The notes under the pieces are model-generated. The model was not told the origin of the DNA, searched no databases, and saw only the letters and a program-made list of their open reading frames with translations. A DNA stretch of 5,024 nt, from positions 8,857 to 13,880 of the forward strand of contig DHLU01000197.1 of NCBI GenBank assembly GCA_002405435.1, given 5' to 3'. Every line of letters starts with the position of its first letter. Position 1 is the stretch's first letter. Source of the DNA: Flavobacteriales bacterium UBA4660 (GTDB lineage Bacteria > Bacteroidota > Bacteroidia > Flavobacteriales_D > Sanyastnellaceae). A program made the position numbers and the translations under genes. Shown one piece after another: positions 1 through 5,024 of this stretch.

Positions 1-1647
1 AAATGGGACGAAGCCCGTACGCTGTACGCCGCTTTTCTCACCGAACCGGGCGCGTTCAATTCTCCTCACTACGGCCTGGGTAATTACGGCTACGGGTATA
101 CACGGTTTAAGAAGGCCCTCGGCGCGCAGGGCGAACTGAGAAAGAACCTCTTAAATGAGGCCAATACGTACTTCAGGAAATTCGCTGACGGCGGGGGAAA
201 CAAAGACCCAAGAAAACTCAACGATGCCTACCTGAGAATAGGCGACTGCTTTTATGCGGCAAAAAATTATGCGCAGGCCATTGTGTTTTATGACAAAAGC
301 GCCGACCTCAACCAGGGGCAGCGAGATTATGCCATGTTTCAGAAGGCCAAGAGCTACGGATACAACGGGCAGACAGACAAGCAGGCCTGGGTGCTCAAGT
401 CACTGCTTGAGGAATTGCCCGACTCGCGTTTTGAAGCCGATGCCAAGTATGAACTGGCCCGGTCTTACTTGTCACAGAACAGGCTGAGCGAGGCAAAGGC
501 GTATTACGACGATGTGCTGGGTAACCACCCCGGAACCCAGTTTGTGAAGTATTCGCTGGTGGACCTCTGTTTGGTGTTTGTCAAACAGGGTAATGTCAAC
601 AAGGTAAACGAAACATGGGCCCGGCTGAAGAAAGACTACCCCAACGACAAGGTGCTCAAAGATGCCTACGCCATTGTCAAGGGCACCTTGATTGACGATC
701 CGTCCTTTGTTCAGGATGCTGAGACGATCGAAATTCTCAATGTCAGGCCTGGTGACCTGGAGAATGATGTTTTTGCCGCGGCCAGGTCCTATGCGCTCGA
801 AGGCAACTGTGAGGTTGCGGGCAATAAGCTAAAAGATTATCTCGCGAAGTACGCACCCGGCATTCACGCCGTGGAGGCCAGTTACTACCTGGGTAACTGC
901 TATTTTGAGAAAGGAGATAACGATAAAGCCCTTGAACGTTTCAACTTCGTCATTGGCCGGCCGCTGAGCGACTTTACGGAAGACTGTCTGGTTGGAGCAT
1001 CCACGATACTGTATAACCAGAAAAATTACGCGCAGGCACTGGATTATTACACGCAGCTCGAACAGATTGCCGTATCGGGAAACAACCGGCTCGAAGGCCA
1101 GATTGGCGTTATGCGCTGTTCCTATCTGCGCGGTGATAAGGTAACCGCTAAGGCCTATGCCGACAAGGTCATCACCCATAGCAGCACACCTGAAGGTATC
1201 CGCATCACGGCGCAGCTTTGGCGGGGAAGAATACTGATGGACAATGCTGCCTATGATCAGGCGCGGGCTGATTTCAGGGAAGTCATCAAGAAAGGCGGAG
1301 TTATGGCCGCCGAAGCCAAGTACAACCTGGCTTTGATTGAATACAAACTGGGCCAGTTTAAGACTGCTGAAAAAGAGGTATTTGAGCTCATCGACAAGTA
1401 CTCAAACTTCAGCGAATGGAAATTCAAAGGCTTTCTGCTGCTCAGCGACGCGTATGTCGGCATGAAAGATTATTTCCAGGCCAGGGCCACGCTCAGTGCC
1501 ATCATCAAGAATGTAGCCGAAACATGGGTACTGGATGAGGCCCGGCAACGGCTCAGTGCGCTCGATGCCCTCGAAAACAAGGATGCCTTGCCGGAAGACG
1601 GAGAAAGAGAAGACGTGGAGATTAACCTTAACAATGGAGGCAACTAA
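1..1647 (+). CDS. Tetratricopeptide-repeat protein, 5'-truncated by window edge
   Basis: The frame is open from base 1 to the TAA at 1645-1647, giving 548 residues with the true start upstream; an apparent GTG start at 283 is internal, since the same frame reads through before it with TPR-like sequence. Helical TPR-type pairs of the YbgF/BamD-like kind recur along the protein. Clear units lie at about residues 76-104 (A-Y-L-R-I-G-D-C-F-Y then A-Q-A-I-V-F-Y), 145-178 (A-K-Y-E-L-A-R-S-Y-L, ending H-P-G), 290-320 (A-S-Y-Y-L-G-N-C-Y-F then K-A-L-E-R-F), 400-431, 432-470 and 473-520. The last ~28 residues are acidic and probably disordered. Known of the family: TPRs are protein-protein scaffolds with no catalysis. 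Inference: a periplasmic or envelope-associated partner of the barrel protein encoded 2 bp downstream. The signal peptide or membrane anchor, if any, is outside the window, so its location is not shown. TPR assignment is firm; the exact role is unknown. Confidence 0.9.
   Translation, partial: KWDEARTLYAAFLTEPGAFNSPHYGLGNYGYGYTRFKKALGAQGELRKNLLNEANTYFRKFADGGGNKDPRKLNDAYLRIGDCFYAAKNYAQAIVFYDKSADLNQGQRDYAMFQKAKSYGYNGQTDKQAWVLKSLLEELPDSRFEADAKYELARSYLSQNRLSEAKAYYDDVLGNHPGTQFVKYSLVDLCLVFVKQGNVNKVNETWARLKKDYPNDKVLKDAYAIVKGTLIDDPSFVQDAETIEILNVRPGDLENDVFAAARSYALEGNCEVAGNKLKDYLAKYAPGIHAVEASYYLGNCYFEKGDNDKALERFNFVIGRPLSDFTEDCLVGASTILYNQKNYAQALDYYTQLEQIAVSGNNRLEGQIGVMRCSYLRGDKVTAKAYADKVITHSSTPEGIRITAQLWRGRILMDNAAYDQARADFREVIKKGGVMAAEAKYNLALIEYKLGQFKTAEKEVFELIDKYSNFSEWKFKGFLLLSDAYVGMKDYFQARATLSAIIKNVAETWVLDEARQRLSALDALENKDALPEDGEREDVEINLNNGGN
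1636..1640 (+). promoter_or_regulatory. Shine-Dalgarno-like GGAGG for the barrel gene
   Basis: GGAGG ends 9 bases before the ATG at 1650 and lies inside the last codons of the TPR gene. Bacteroidota genes often lack a strong Shine-Dalgarno site, so a clean one here stands out. With the 2-bp gap between the upstream stop and this ATG, it supports the start chosen and suggests translational coupling. It is also read as coding sequence (N-G-G-N), so chance cannot be excluded. Confidence 0.55.
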
Positions 1648-1649
1648 CC

Positions 1650-3380
1650 ATGCAAATCCTACCGAACCCCCGCAATTTCCGCGTGCTCTTGGCCCTGCTG
1701 GCCGCCTGCACCGCAGCATCGGTTTGCGCGCAGTCTGATTCGCTGTATATGGATGTGACCTTTACCGGCAACCTGGAGCTCCAGCTGAGAGACGCCAACA
1801 AACTGCCGGTCAATCCGGAGTTAAAGACGGATTCATCCGCAATCACTGCCATCCGGTACGACCTCTTGTCCACACGGAAAAACTTCAGTATTGGCGTCAA
1901 GCCTATCGCCCCTGCCCGCATAAATGTCGAAGACAGGCTCCAGAAGTTGTACCGGGGCTATATAAAGGCCGGATACGGCATGTGGTCTACCCCGCTCATT
2001 GATGCCTATTATACCGATGGCCGCTCGCGCAAAGGCTCGTTCGGATTCAGCTACAACCACCTGAGCAGTTCGGGTGGTGTAGCAGCAGACGACAGCATTC
2101 CGGATGGTTTCAGTGATAACCGCTTCGATTTCTGGGGTAAGTATTTTTTCCGTAAAACGGCGCTCGAAGGCGGAGTAAACTGGTCGAGGAATGTCGCACA
2201 CTGGTATGGGTTTGATCCGGCGCGGGTCGATGCAGGCGCTGTTGACCTTAACATACTTAAGCAACGGCTCAACACCTTCGGCGGCAATGTGCGATTTCAT
2301 ACCTACGGCAGAGATACCCTTGGACTCAACTACCGTGGTGACCTCGCCTTGCGGGGCACCACAGACCTCTTTGGCGGAAGGGAGACCCACGTAGATTTTA
2401 CGACAGCACTCAGCCAGGTGGTCGATACCGAACTCTACAAGCTGCAGTTCGGTGTTAACTACAACCAGTTCAGCAGCCTTCCTTTTGTGGCCGAAGGGGA
2501 GTCGGAGCGACAGGTGCAAGACAATGCGATCATCAAACTCATACCTACGGCGTTTACAGTGTGGAAGGACCTGCGGGCTACAGCAGGTATGGGGCTTTAC
2601 CTGGACGCTCGCGGCGACCAGCCCCTGCATTTTTATCCGTTGGCGGAGCTGCGCTACAATATTCTCAAGGGCCTGCTGGTGCCCTACGCGGGTGTGCGGG
2701 GCAGCCTGGTTCAGACTACTTTTATGGAAACATTTGCCGAGAATCCTTTTATACAGACCGATGCGCTGCTGCGCGCGCGCAACAACAAACTCGAGGCTTA
2801 CGGCGGTATCAGCGGCAGTGCCAGTGCCTCTTCAGCATTTAATGCTGGCGTGAGCTATCAGCAGATCCGCGACTTTGCCTATTTTATCAATGATTCGCTG
2901 CGCGGCCCGGGTAACTACATGGAAGTCGTATATGACGACCTCGACAGGCTGAACCTTTATGGAGAGTTTACCCTGAAAGCGCCGGAGAAATGGACTGCTT
3001 ACCTGCGCGGAGATTATTTCATCTACGGCTCGACGGGCGAACAGGCCCATCCCTGGCACCAGCCCGTGCTGAAAGTGACGGCTACCGGAGAATACAACCT
3101 GCGCAACAAGATTATCCTGCAGACGGAAATATATTACGTAGGCGAACGCTGGGCTTCTTCAGAATTCCCAGTCGGCGATGTGGCGGCCAATGCAGACGGT
3201 ACCTACCACTACACACTCGATCCATTTGCCGATGTGAACCTCAGAGGAGAATACCGCTATACGCGCCGCCTCTCGGCCTGGGTGCAGTTTAACAACCTCG
3301 GTGCTGTCCGATACCAGCGATGGAGTGCCTACCGGGTACAACGGCCGGGCGCATTGATGGGTGTTACGTGGGCGTTTTAG
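1650..3380 (+). CDS. Secreted outer-membrane beta-barrel protein, TonB-receptor-like without plug
   Basis: This is a complete gene of 576 residues. Residues 1-27 form a signal peptide: a short basic start (R8, R11), the hydrophobic run V-L-L-A-L-L-A-A, and a likely signal peptidase I site at V-C-A|Q. C20 in L-L-A-A-C resembles a lipobox, but a lipid anchor is unlikely for a barrel. Residues 28-100 are a non-barrel N-terminal segment with D-A-N-K-L near 48-52 and L-Y-R-G-Y-I-K-A-G-Y-G at 100-110. This matches my recollection of a common Bacteroidota family annotated 'TonB-dependent receptor' or hypothetical. From about 103 to the end, alternating aromatic/polar strands separated by Asp/Gly/Asn-rich loops indicate a barrel. 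The last strand ends G-V-T-W-A-F, with the terminal aromatic typical of BamA-recognised proteins. At this length there is no room for the ~120-residue plug plus 22-strand barrel of true TonB-dependent transporters. It sits 2 bp after the TPR gene, so the two are probably cotranscribed and work together. Barrel fold and export are well supported; the substrate is unknown. Confidence 0.85.
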   Translation: MQILPNPRNFRVLLALLAACTAASVCAQSDSLYMDVTFTGNLELQLRDANKLPVNPELKTDSSAITAIRYDLLSTRKNFSIGVKPIAPARINVEDRLQKLYRGYIKAGYGMWSTPLIDAYYTDGRSRKGSFGFSYNHLSSSGGVAADDSIPDGFSDNRFDFWGKYFFRKTALEGGVNWSRNVAHWYGFDPARVDAGAVDLNILKQRLNTFGGNVRFHTYGRDTLGLNYRGDLALRGTTDLFGGRETHVDFTTALSQVVDTELYKLQFGVNYNQFSSLPFVAEGESERQVQDNAIIKLIPTAFTVWKDLRATAGMGLYLDARGDQPLHFYPLAELRYNILKGLLVPYAGVRGSLVQTTFMETFAENPFIQTDALLRARNNKLEAYGGISGSASASSAFNAGVSYQQIRDFAYFINDSLRGPGNYMEVVYDDLDRLNLYGEFTLKAPEKWTAYLRGDYFIYGSTGEQAHPWHQPVLKVTATGEYNLRNKIILQTEIYYVGERWASSEFPVGDVAANADGTYHYTLDPFADVNLRGEYRYTRRLSAWVQFNNLGAVRYQRWSAYRVQRPGALMGVTWAF

Positions 3381-3487
3381 CCATAGTGATTGCTGCGCCG
3401 CTGTTCAGGGGCCCCGGCCAGACCGAAACCACGCATTTCGAATTTTCAAACTACCATGATTGTCGGCCGGACCCGCTTTAGCAGGCC

Positions 3488-3703
3488 ATGTACAACCGTG
3501 CGCTGAAGCTTGCGGATCAAGCACTGAGCAGGTATGACCCGTATGCACGGGTCGGAATCTCCCCAGACAGTCAGATGAAGGCTGGTATTTGCGGTTTAAT
3601 CATCCTTGAAGGCGTAGGGATGGGTCACTGGGTAGTGATGGCACAGCGGCTTGATTTACCCGGGCGTGGCGCCTTACCGCAAACGGAAGATCGGATGTTG
3701 TAA
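3488..3703 (+). CDS. Doubtful 71-residue ORF, unrecognised
   Basis: An ATG-to-TAA frame of 71 codons lies in the gap before gyrB. I do not recognise the product. It starts with a helical A-L-K-L-A-D-Q-A-L-like segment faintly resembling half a TPR. In the middle there is a modestly hydrophobic run (A-G-I-C-G-L-I-I-L-E-G-V-G-M-G), and the C-terminus is Pro/Gly-rich. About 60% of its codons end in G or C by my hand count, so codon use does not exclude coding. Against it: no well-placed Shine-Dalgarno site, no promoter box just upstream, no family motif, and an internal perfect hairpin. An in-frame TAG at 3479-3481 separates it from a further open stretch reaching back to 3368, so it might be the tail of a broken gene. 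Most likely it is spurious. Confidence 0.15.
   Translation: MYNRALKLADQALSRYDPYARVGISPDSQMKAGICGLIILEGVGMGHWVVMAQRLDLPGRGALPQTEDRML
3536..3553. repeat. Perfect inverted repeat, 7-bp stem with 4-nt loop
   Basis: GACCCGT (3536-3542) and ACGGGTC (3547-3553) are exact reverse complements around the loop ATGC. The stem is GC-rich and could form a stable hairpin or an operator-like dyad. No T-run follows, so it does not fit a classical intrinsic terminator. It lies about 155 bp after the barrel gene stop, inside the doubtful short ORF. Its function is unknown. Confidence 0.6.
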
Positions 3704-3718
3704 AGGTCAATGGCTTGA

Positions 3719-3753
3719 CGCCTTACCAGTGTTTTTCCCGTACTGCCAGTGTT
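3719..3753. repeat. Short direct repeats upstream of the gyrB promoter
   Basis: CCAGTGTT occurs at 3726-3733 and again at 3746-3753, a 20-bp period that would place both on the same DNA face. CGCCTTACC at 3719-3727 repeats an identical 9-mer at 3670-3678, and GGCTTGA at 3712-3718 repeats 3648-3654. The copies are short and could be chance or slippage remnants, but the 20-bp pair lies 70-95 bp upstream of the -7 box, where activator or DnaA-type sites might sit. They do not match a known box that I recognise. Confidence 0.4.
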
Positions 3754-3755
3754 GA

Positions 3756-3774
3756 TGTTTTGTCAGCAAAAACA
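3756..3774. repeat. AT-rich inverted repeat, possible weak terminator
   Basis: TGTTTTG (3756-3762) pairs with CAAAAACA (3767-3774) around the loop TCAG, with one bulged A. The stem is mostly A-T. It lies at the transition to AT-rich sequence just before the gyrB promoter. It might end upstream transcription in either direction, since A and T runs are part of the stem, but the low GC content of the stem makes this weak. Confidence 0.3.
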
Positions 3775-3820
3775 GCCTCATTTTCGTTCATTGTTTTAAT
3801 CGAAATCGGCGCTGAATAGT

Positions 3821-3828
3821 TATCTTTG
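3821..3828 (+). promoter_or_regulatory. Likely gyrB promoter, Bacteroidota -7 box
   Basis: TATCTTTG matches the Bacteroidota primary sigma factor -7 consensus TAnnTTTG exactly and lies in AT-rich sequence upstream of gyrB on the same strand. The -33 TTG is not clear: TTG at 3791-3793 leaves 27 bp to the box, longer than usual, while a degenerate TTTT at 3794-3797 gives 23 bp. Transcription would be expected to begin near 3832-3836, giving a leader of about 150 nt. The box is convincing; the start site is inferred. Confidence 0.65.
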
Positions 3829-3910
3829 TTACCACAGCAATGGGTACTGATTATCAGTCACTTAGCTTGTAAAAAAAACACAACAATAACCCCAAATTTT
3901 TCAGGGAGCA

Positions 3911-3949
3911 GTGCAGGGTCATCCCCATGGCCACAGGCACCCCCTGCGC
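3911..3949 (+). promoter_or_regulatory. Possible hairpin in gyrB leader around an upstream in-frame ATG
   Basis: GTGCAGGG (3911-3918) can pair with CCCTGCGC (3942-3949) over 8 bp, with one G-U pair, leaving a 23-nt loop. The loop contains an ATG at 3927 that is in frame with gyrB with no stop between. The 5' arm holds AGGG (3915-3918), spaced 8 bases from that ATG like a Shine-Dalgarno site. If folded, the structure would hide this site and might favour starting at 3984. Pairing was judged by eye; no known riboswitch was recognised. Confidence 0.35.
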
Positions 3950-3983
3950 AACACCATCAAAAAGCGTGGAAGCAACAGGAATT

Positions 3984-5024
3984 ATGACAGAAGAATCAAA
4001 GGCAAAGGGTGCAGCCAATTACACAGCCGACAACATCCAAAGCCTGGAAGGTATGGAGCACGTGAGTATGCGCCATGCGATGTACATAGGCGACATTTCA
4101 ACCCGCGGCCTGCACCACCTGGTATATGAGGTGGTCGACAATTCGATAGACGAGGCGCTGGCGGGCTACTGCGATACCATTTCGGTAGCCATCAATCCGG
4201 ACAACAGTATCACCGTCGAAGACAACGGCCGGGGTATTCCGGTTGACATGCACAAGAAAGAAGGCGTAAGTGCCCTGCAGGTGGTTATGACCAAGATCGG
4301 AGCAGGGGGGAAATTTGACAAAGGCTCGTACAAGGTGTCGGGTGGTCTTCACGGTGTAGGTGTCAGTTGCGTCAACGCGCTCAGCATTCACCTGCGCGCC
4401 GAGGTTCACCGGGATGGAAAAATTTGGGAACAGGAATACAGCATGGGCAAACCCCTGTACGCCGCCCGCACCATGGGAGACACTACCAAGCGTGGCACTG
4501 TGGTCACCTTTAAACCGGACAATACCATTTTTGACGTTGTCGAATACCATTACGACACCCTTGCCGGTCGTTTGCGAGAACTGGCATTTTTGAATAAGGG
4601 CATTACGCTGGTATTGACAGATCATCGGCACCTCGACGAAAGTGGTCAGCCCCGGGTGGATAATTTTCACAGTACAGAGGGGCTGGTGGAATTTGTGCGG
4701 TACCTCGACGAAACCCGTCCGCCCATCATCCAGAAGATTATTCACATGGACCGCCCCAACGGAGACATTCCGGTTGAAGTGGCCATGGTATACAATGACT
4801 CCTTCAACGAAAACATACACTCTTACGTCAACAACATCAACACCCACGAAGGCGGCACGCACCTGTCCGGGTTCCGTCGCGCTCTGACGCGTACGCTCAA
4901 AAGCTACGCCGATAAATCCGGTCTCCTCGAGAAAGTCAAGTTCGAAATCTCGGGCGACGACTTCCGCGAGGGCCTCACCGCCGTGATCAGCGTGAAGGTG
5001 GCCGAGCCCCAGTTCGAGGGGCAG
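3984..5024 (+). CDS. gyrB: DNA gyrase subunit B, N-terminal half (cut by window end)
   Basis: This is the ATPase subunit of DNA gyrase, which with GyrA introduces negative supercoils into DNA in the cytoplasm. The frame runs 347 codons to the last base with no stop; full GyrB is usually about 650 or 800 residues. Residues ~20-225 form the GHKL ATPase domain, with E49 (catalytic base) and N53 (Mg) in E-V-V-D-N-S-I-D-E, D80 and G84 in E-D-N-G-R-G-I-P, the ATP lid K-V-S-G-G-L-H-G-V-G-V at 117-127, and T172 in R-G-T-V-V-T-F. R143 aligns with E. coli R136, the main aminocoumarin-resistance site, and is unchanged. Residues from ~227 are the transducer domain; the window stops at Q347, the first residue of the expected QTK loop. 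The start at 3984 fits homologues, which begin some 12-15 residues before Y-[ST]-A-D. AGGA lies only 3 bases upstream, and an in-frame ATG at 3927 would add 19 residues. Unusual residues S28 and H31 replace Arg and Pro in the conserved V-R-x-R-P-x-M-Y-I-G motif. GyrB-type G-A-G-G-K-F-D and the length of the 37-43 loop favour gyrB over parE. Confidence 0.96.
   Translation, partial: MTEESKAKGAANYTADNIQSLEGMEHVSMRHAMYIGDISTRGLHHLVYEVVDNSIDEALAGYCDTISVAINPDNSITVEDNGRGIPVDMHKKEGVSALQVVMTKIGAGGKFDKGSYKVSGGLHGVGVSCVNALSIHLRAEVHRDGKIWEQEYSMGKPLYAARTMGDTTKRGTVVTFKPDNTIFDVVEYHYDTLAGRLRELAFLNKGITLVLTDHRHLDESGQPRVDNFHSTEGLVEFVRYLDETRPPIIQKIIHMDRPNGDIPVEVAMVYNDSFNENIHSYVNNINTHEGGTHLSGFRRALTRTLKSYADKSGLLEKVKFEISGDDFREGLTAVISVKVAEPQFEGQ

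Larger units (their letters stand above)
3381..3820. other. Intergenic stretch with no convincing gene
   Basis: Between the barrel gene stop and the gyrB promoter there is no recognisable protein or structural RNA. Roughly 3381-3720 has GC-rich, coding-like composition, and 3721-3900 turns AT-rich as expected for a promoter region. The 3' end of the barrel gene is followed by the palindrome GGGGCCCC (3408-3415), but no T-run follows, so it is not called a terminator. No tRNA was found: the one TTCGAAT-like string near 3437 has no pairing arm. The stretch also contains short repeats and a doubtful ORF, listed separately. It could be a decayed gene or plain spacer. Confidence 0.6.

Noticed and set aside
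283..1647. TPR gene starting at 283
   Set aside because: The codon at 283 is GTG inside a TPR helix, and the same frame is open and TPR-like back to base 1, so the gene is truncated by the window rather than starting there.
1700..1711. Lipobox L-L-A-A-C in the barrel protein
   Set aside because: A barrel spanning the outer membrane would not usually need a lipid anchor, and V-C-A|Q a few residues later is a better signal peptidase I site.
1833..2630. 265-codon open frame on the minus strand
   Set aside because: It is antisense to the barrel gene, which has a signal peptide, barrel strands and a proper C-terminal Phe. The antisense product has no coherent features.
3408..3415. GGGGCCCC palindrome as a terminator for the barrel operon
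   Set aside because: There is no loop space in the perfect palindrome and no T-run after it.
3430..3450. TTCGAAT string as a tRNA T-loop
   Set aside because: Flanking bases do not form a T-arm stem, and no acceptor or anticodon arm could be found on either strand.
3536..3570. Group II intron domain V or tRNA fragment suggested by the CCGTATGC string
   Set aside because: The rest of the domain V consensus (GAAA tetraloop, AGC triad, following bulge) is absent and no intron reverse transcriptase is nearby.
4098..4862. 254-codon open frame on the minus strand
   Set aside because: It lies fully antisense to gyrB, whose identity is certain. The predicted protein has no recognisable family features and the opening follows from the codon bias of gyrB.
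3984..5024. parE (topoisomerase IV subunit B) instead of gyrB
   Set aside because: The loop after M-Y-I-G-D and the V-V-M-T-K-I-G-A-G-G-K-F-D segment follow GyrB; as I recall, the Bacteroidota ParE form reads E-H-I-R-x-R-P-G-M-Y-I-G-K-L-G-D-G-S.

Overview
The window looks like a chromosomal housekeeping region from a member of the Bacteroidota, probably close to Flavobacteriales. This is an inference from three things. The partial GyrB has a Bacteroidota-type N-terminus (Y-T-A-D-N-I-Q-S-L-E-G-M-E-H-V, then L-H-H-L-V-Y-E-V-V-D-N-S-I-D-E-A). The promoter-like box ahead of it, TATCTTTG, fits the TAnnTTTG -7 consensus of this phylum. The outer-membrane barrel protein resembles a widespread Bacteroidota family with little functional annotation. 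No mobile element, CRISPR array, tRNA or rRNA was recognised.

Layout, all on the + strand. (1) Positions 1-1647 hold the 3' part of a long tetratricopeptide-repeat (TPR) protein gene whose start lies upstream of the window. (2) Two bases later, 1650-3380 encodes a complete 576-residue secreted outer-membrane beta-barrel protein that resembles TonB-dependent receptors but has no room for a plug domain. These two genes almost certainly form one transcription and translation unit. (3) Positions 3381-3983 form a gap of about 600 bp. Its first ~340 bp have no convincing gene, only a doubtful 71-codon ORF and some short repeats. The rest is AT-rich and holds the likely gyrB promoter and a leader of about 150 nt with a possible hairpin. 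(4) From 3984 to the window end lies the N-terminal half of gyrB, the ATPase subunit of DNA gyrase, cut off at the glutamine of the expected QTK loop.

The TPR and barrel proteins probably work together at the cell envelope: the TPR protein as a periplasmic or membrane-associated scaffold, the barrel in the outer membrane. Their substrate or partner cannot be told from sequence. gyrB appears to be an independent unit with its own promoter.

Most of the window is ordinary. The points most worth checking are two unusual residues in the normally conserved V-R-x-R-P-x-M-Y-I-G motif of GyrB, an alternative in-frame gyrB start inside a possible leader hairpin, and the TPR/plug-less-barrel pair. I did not find a clear new biological system.
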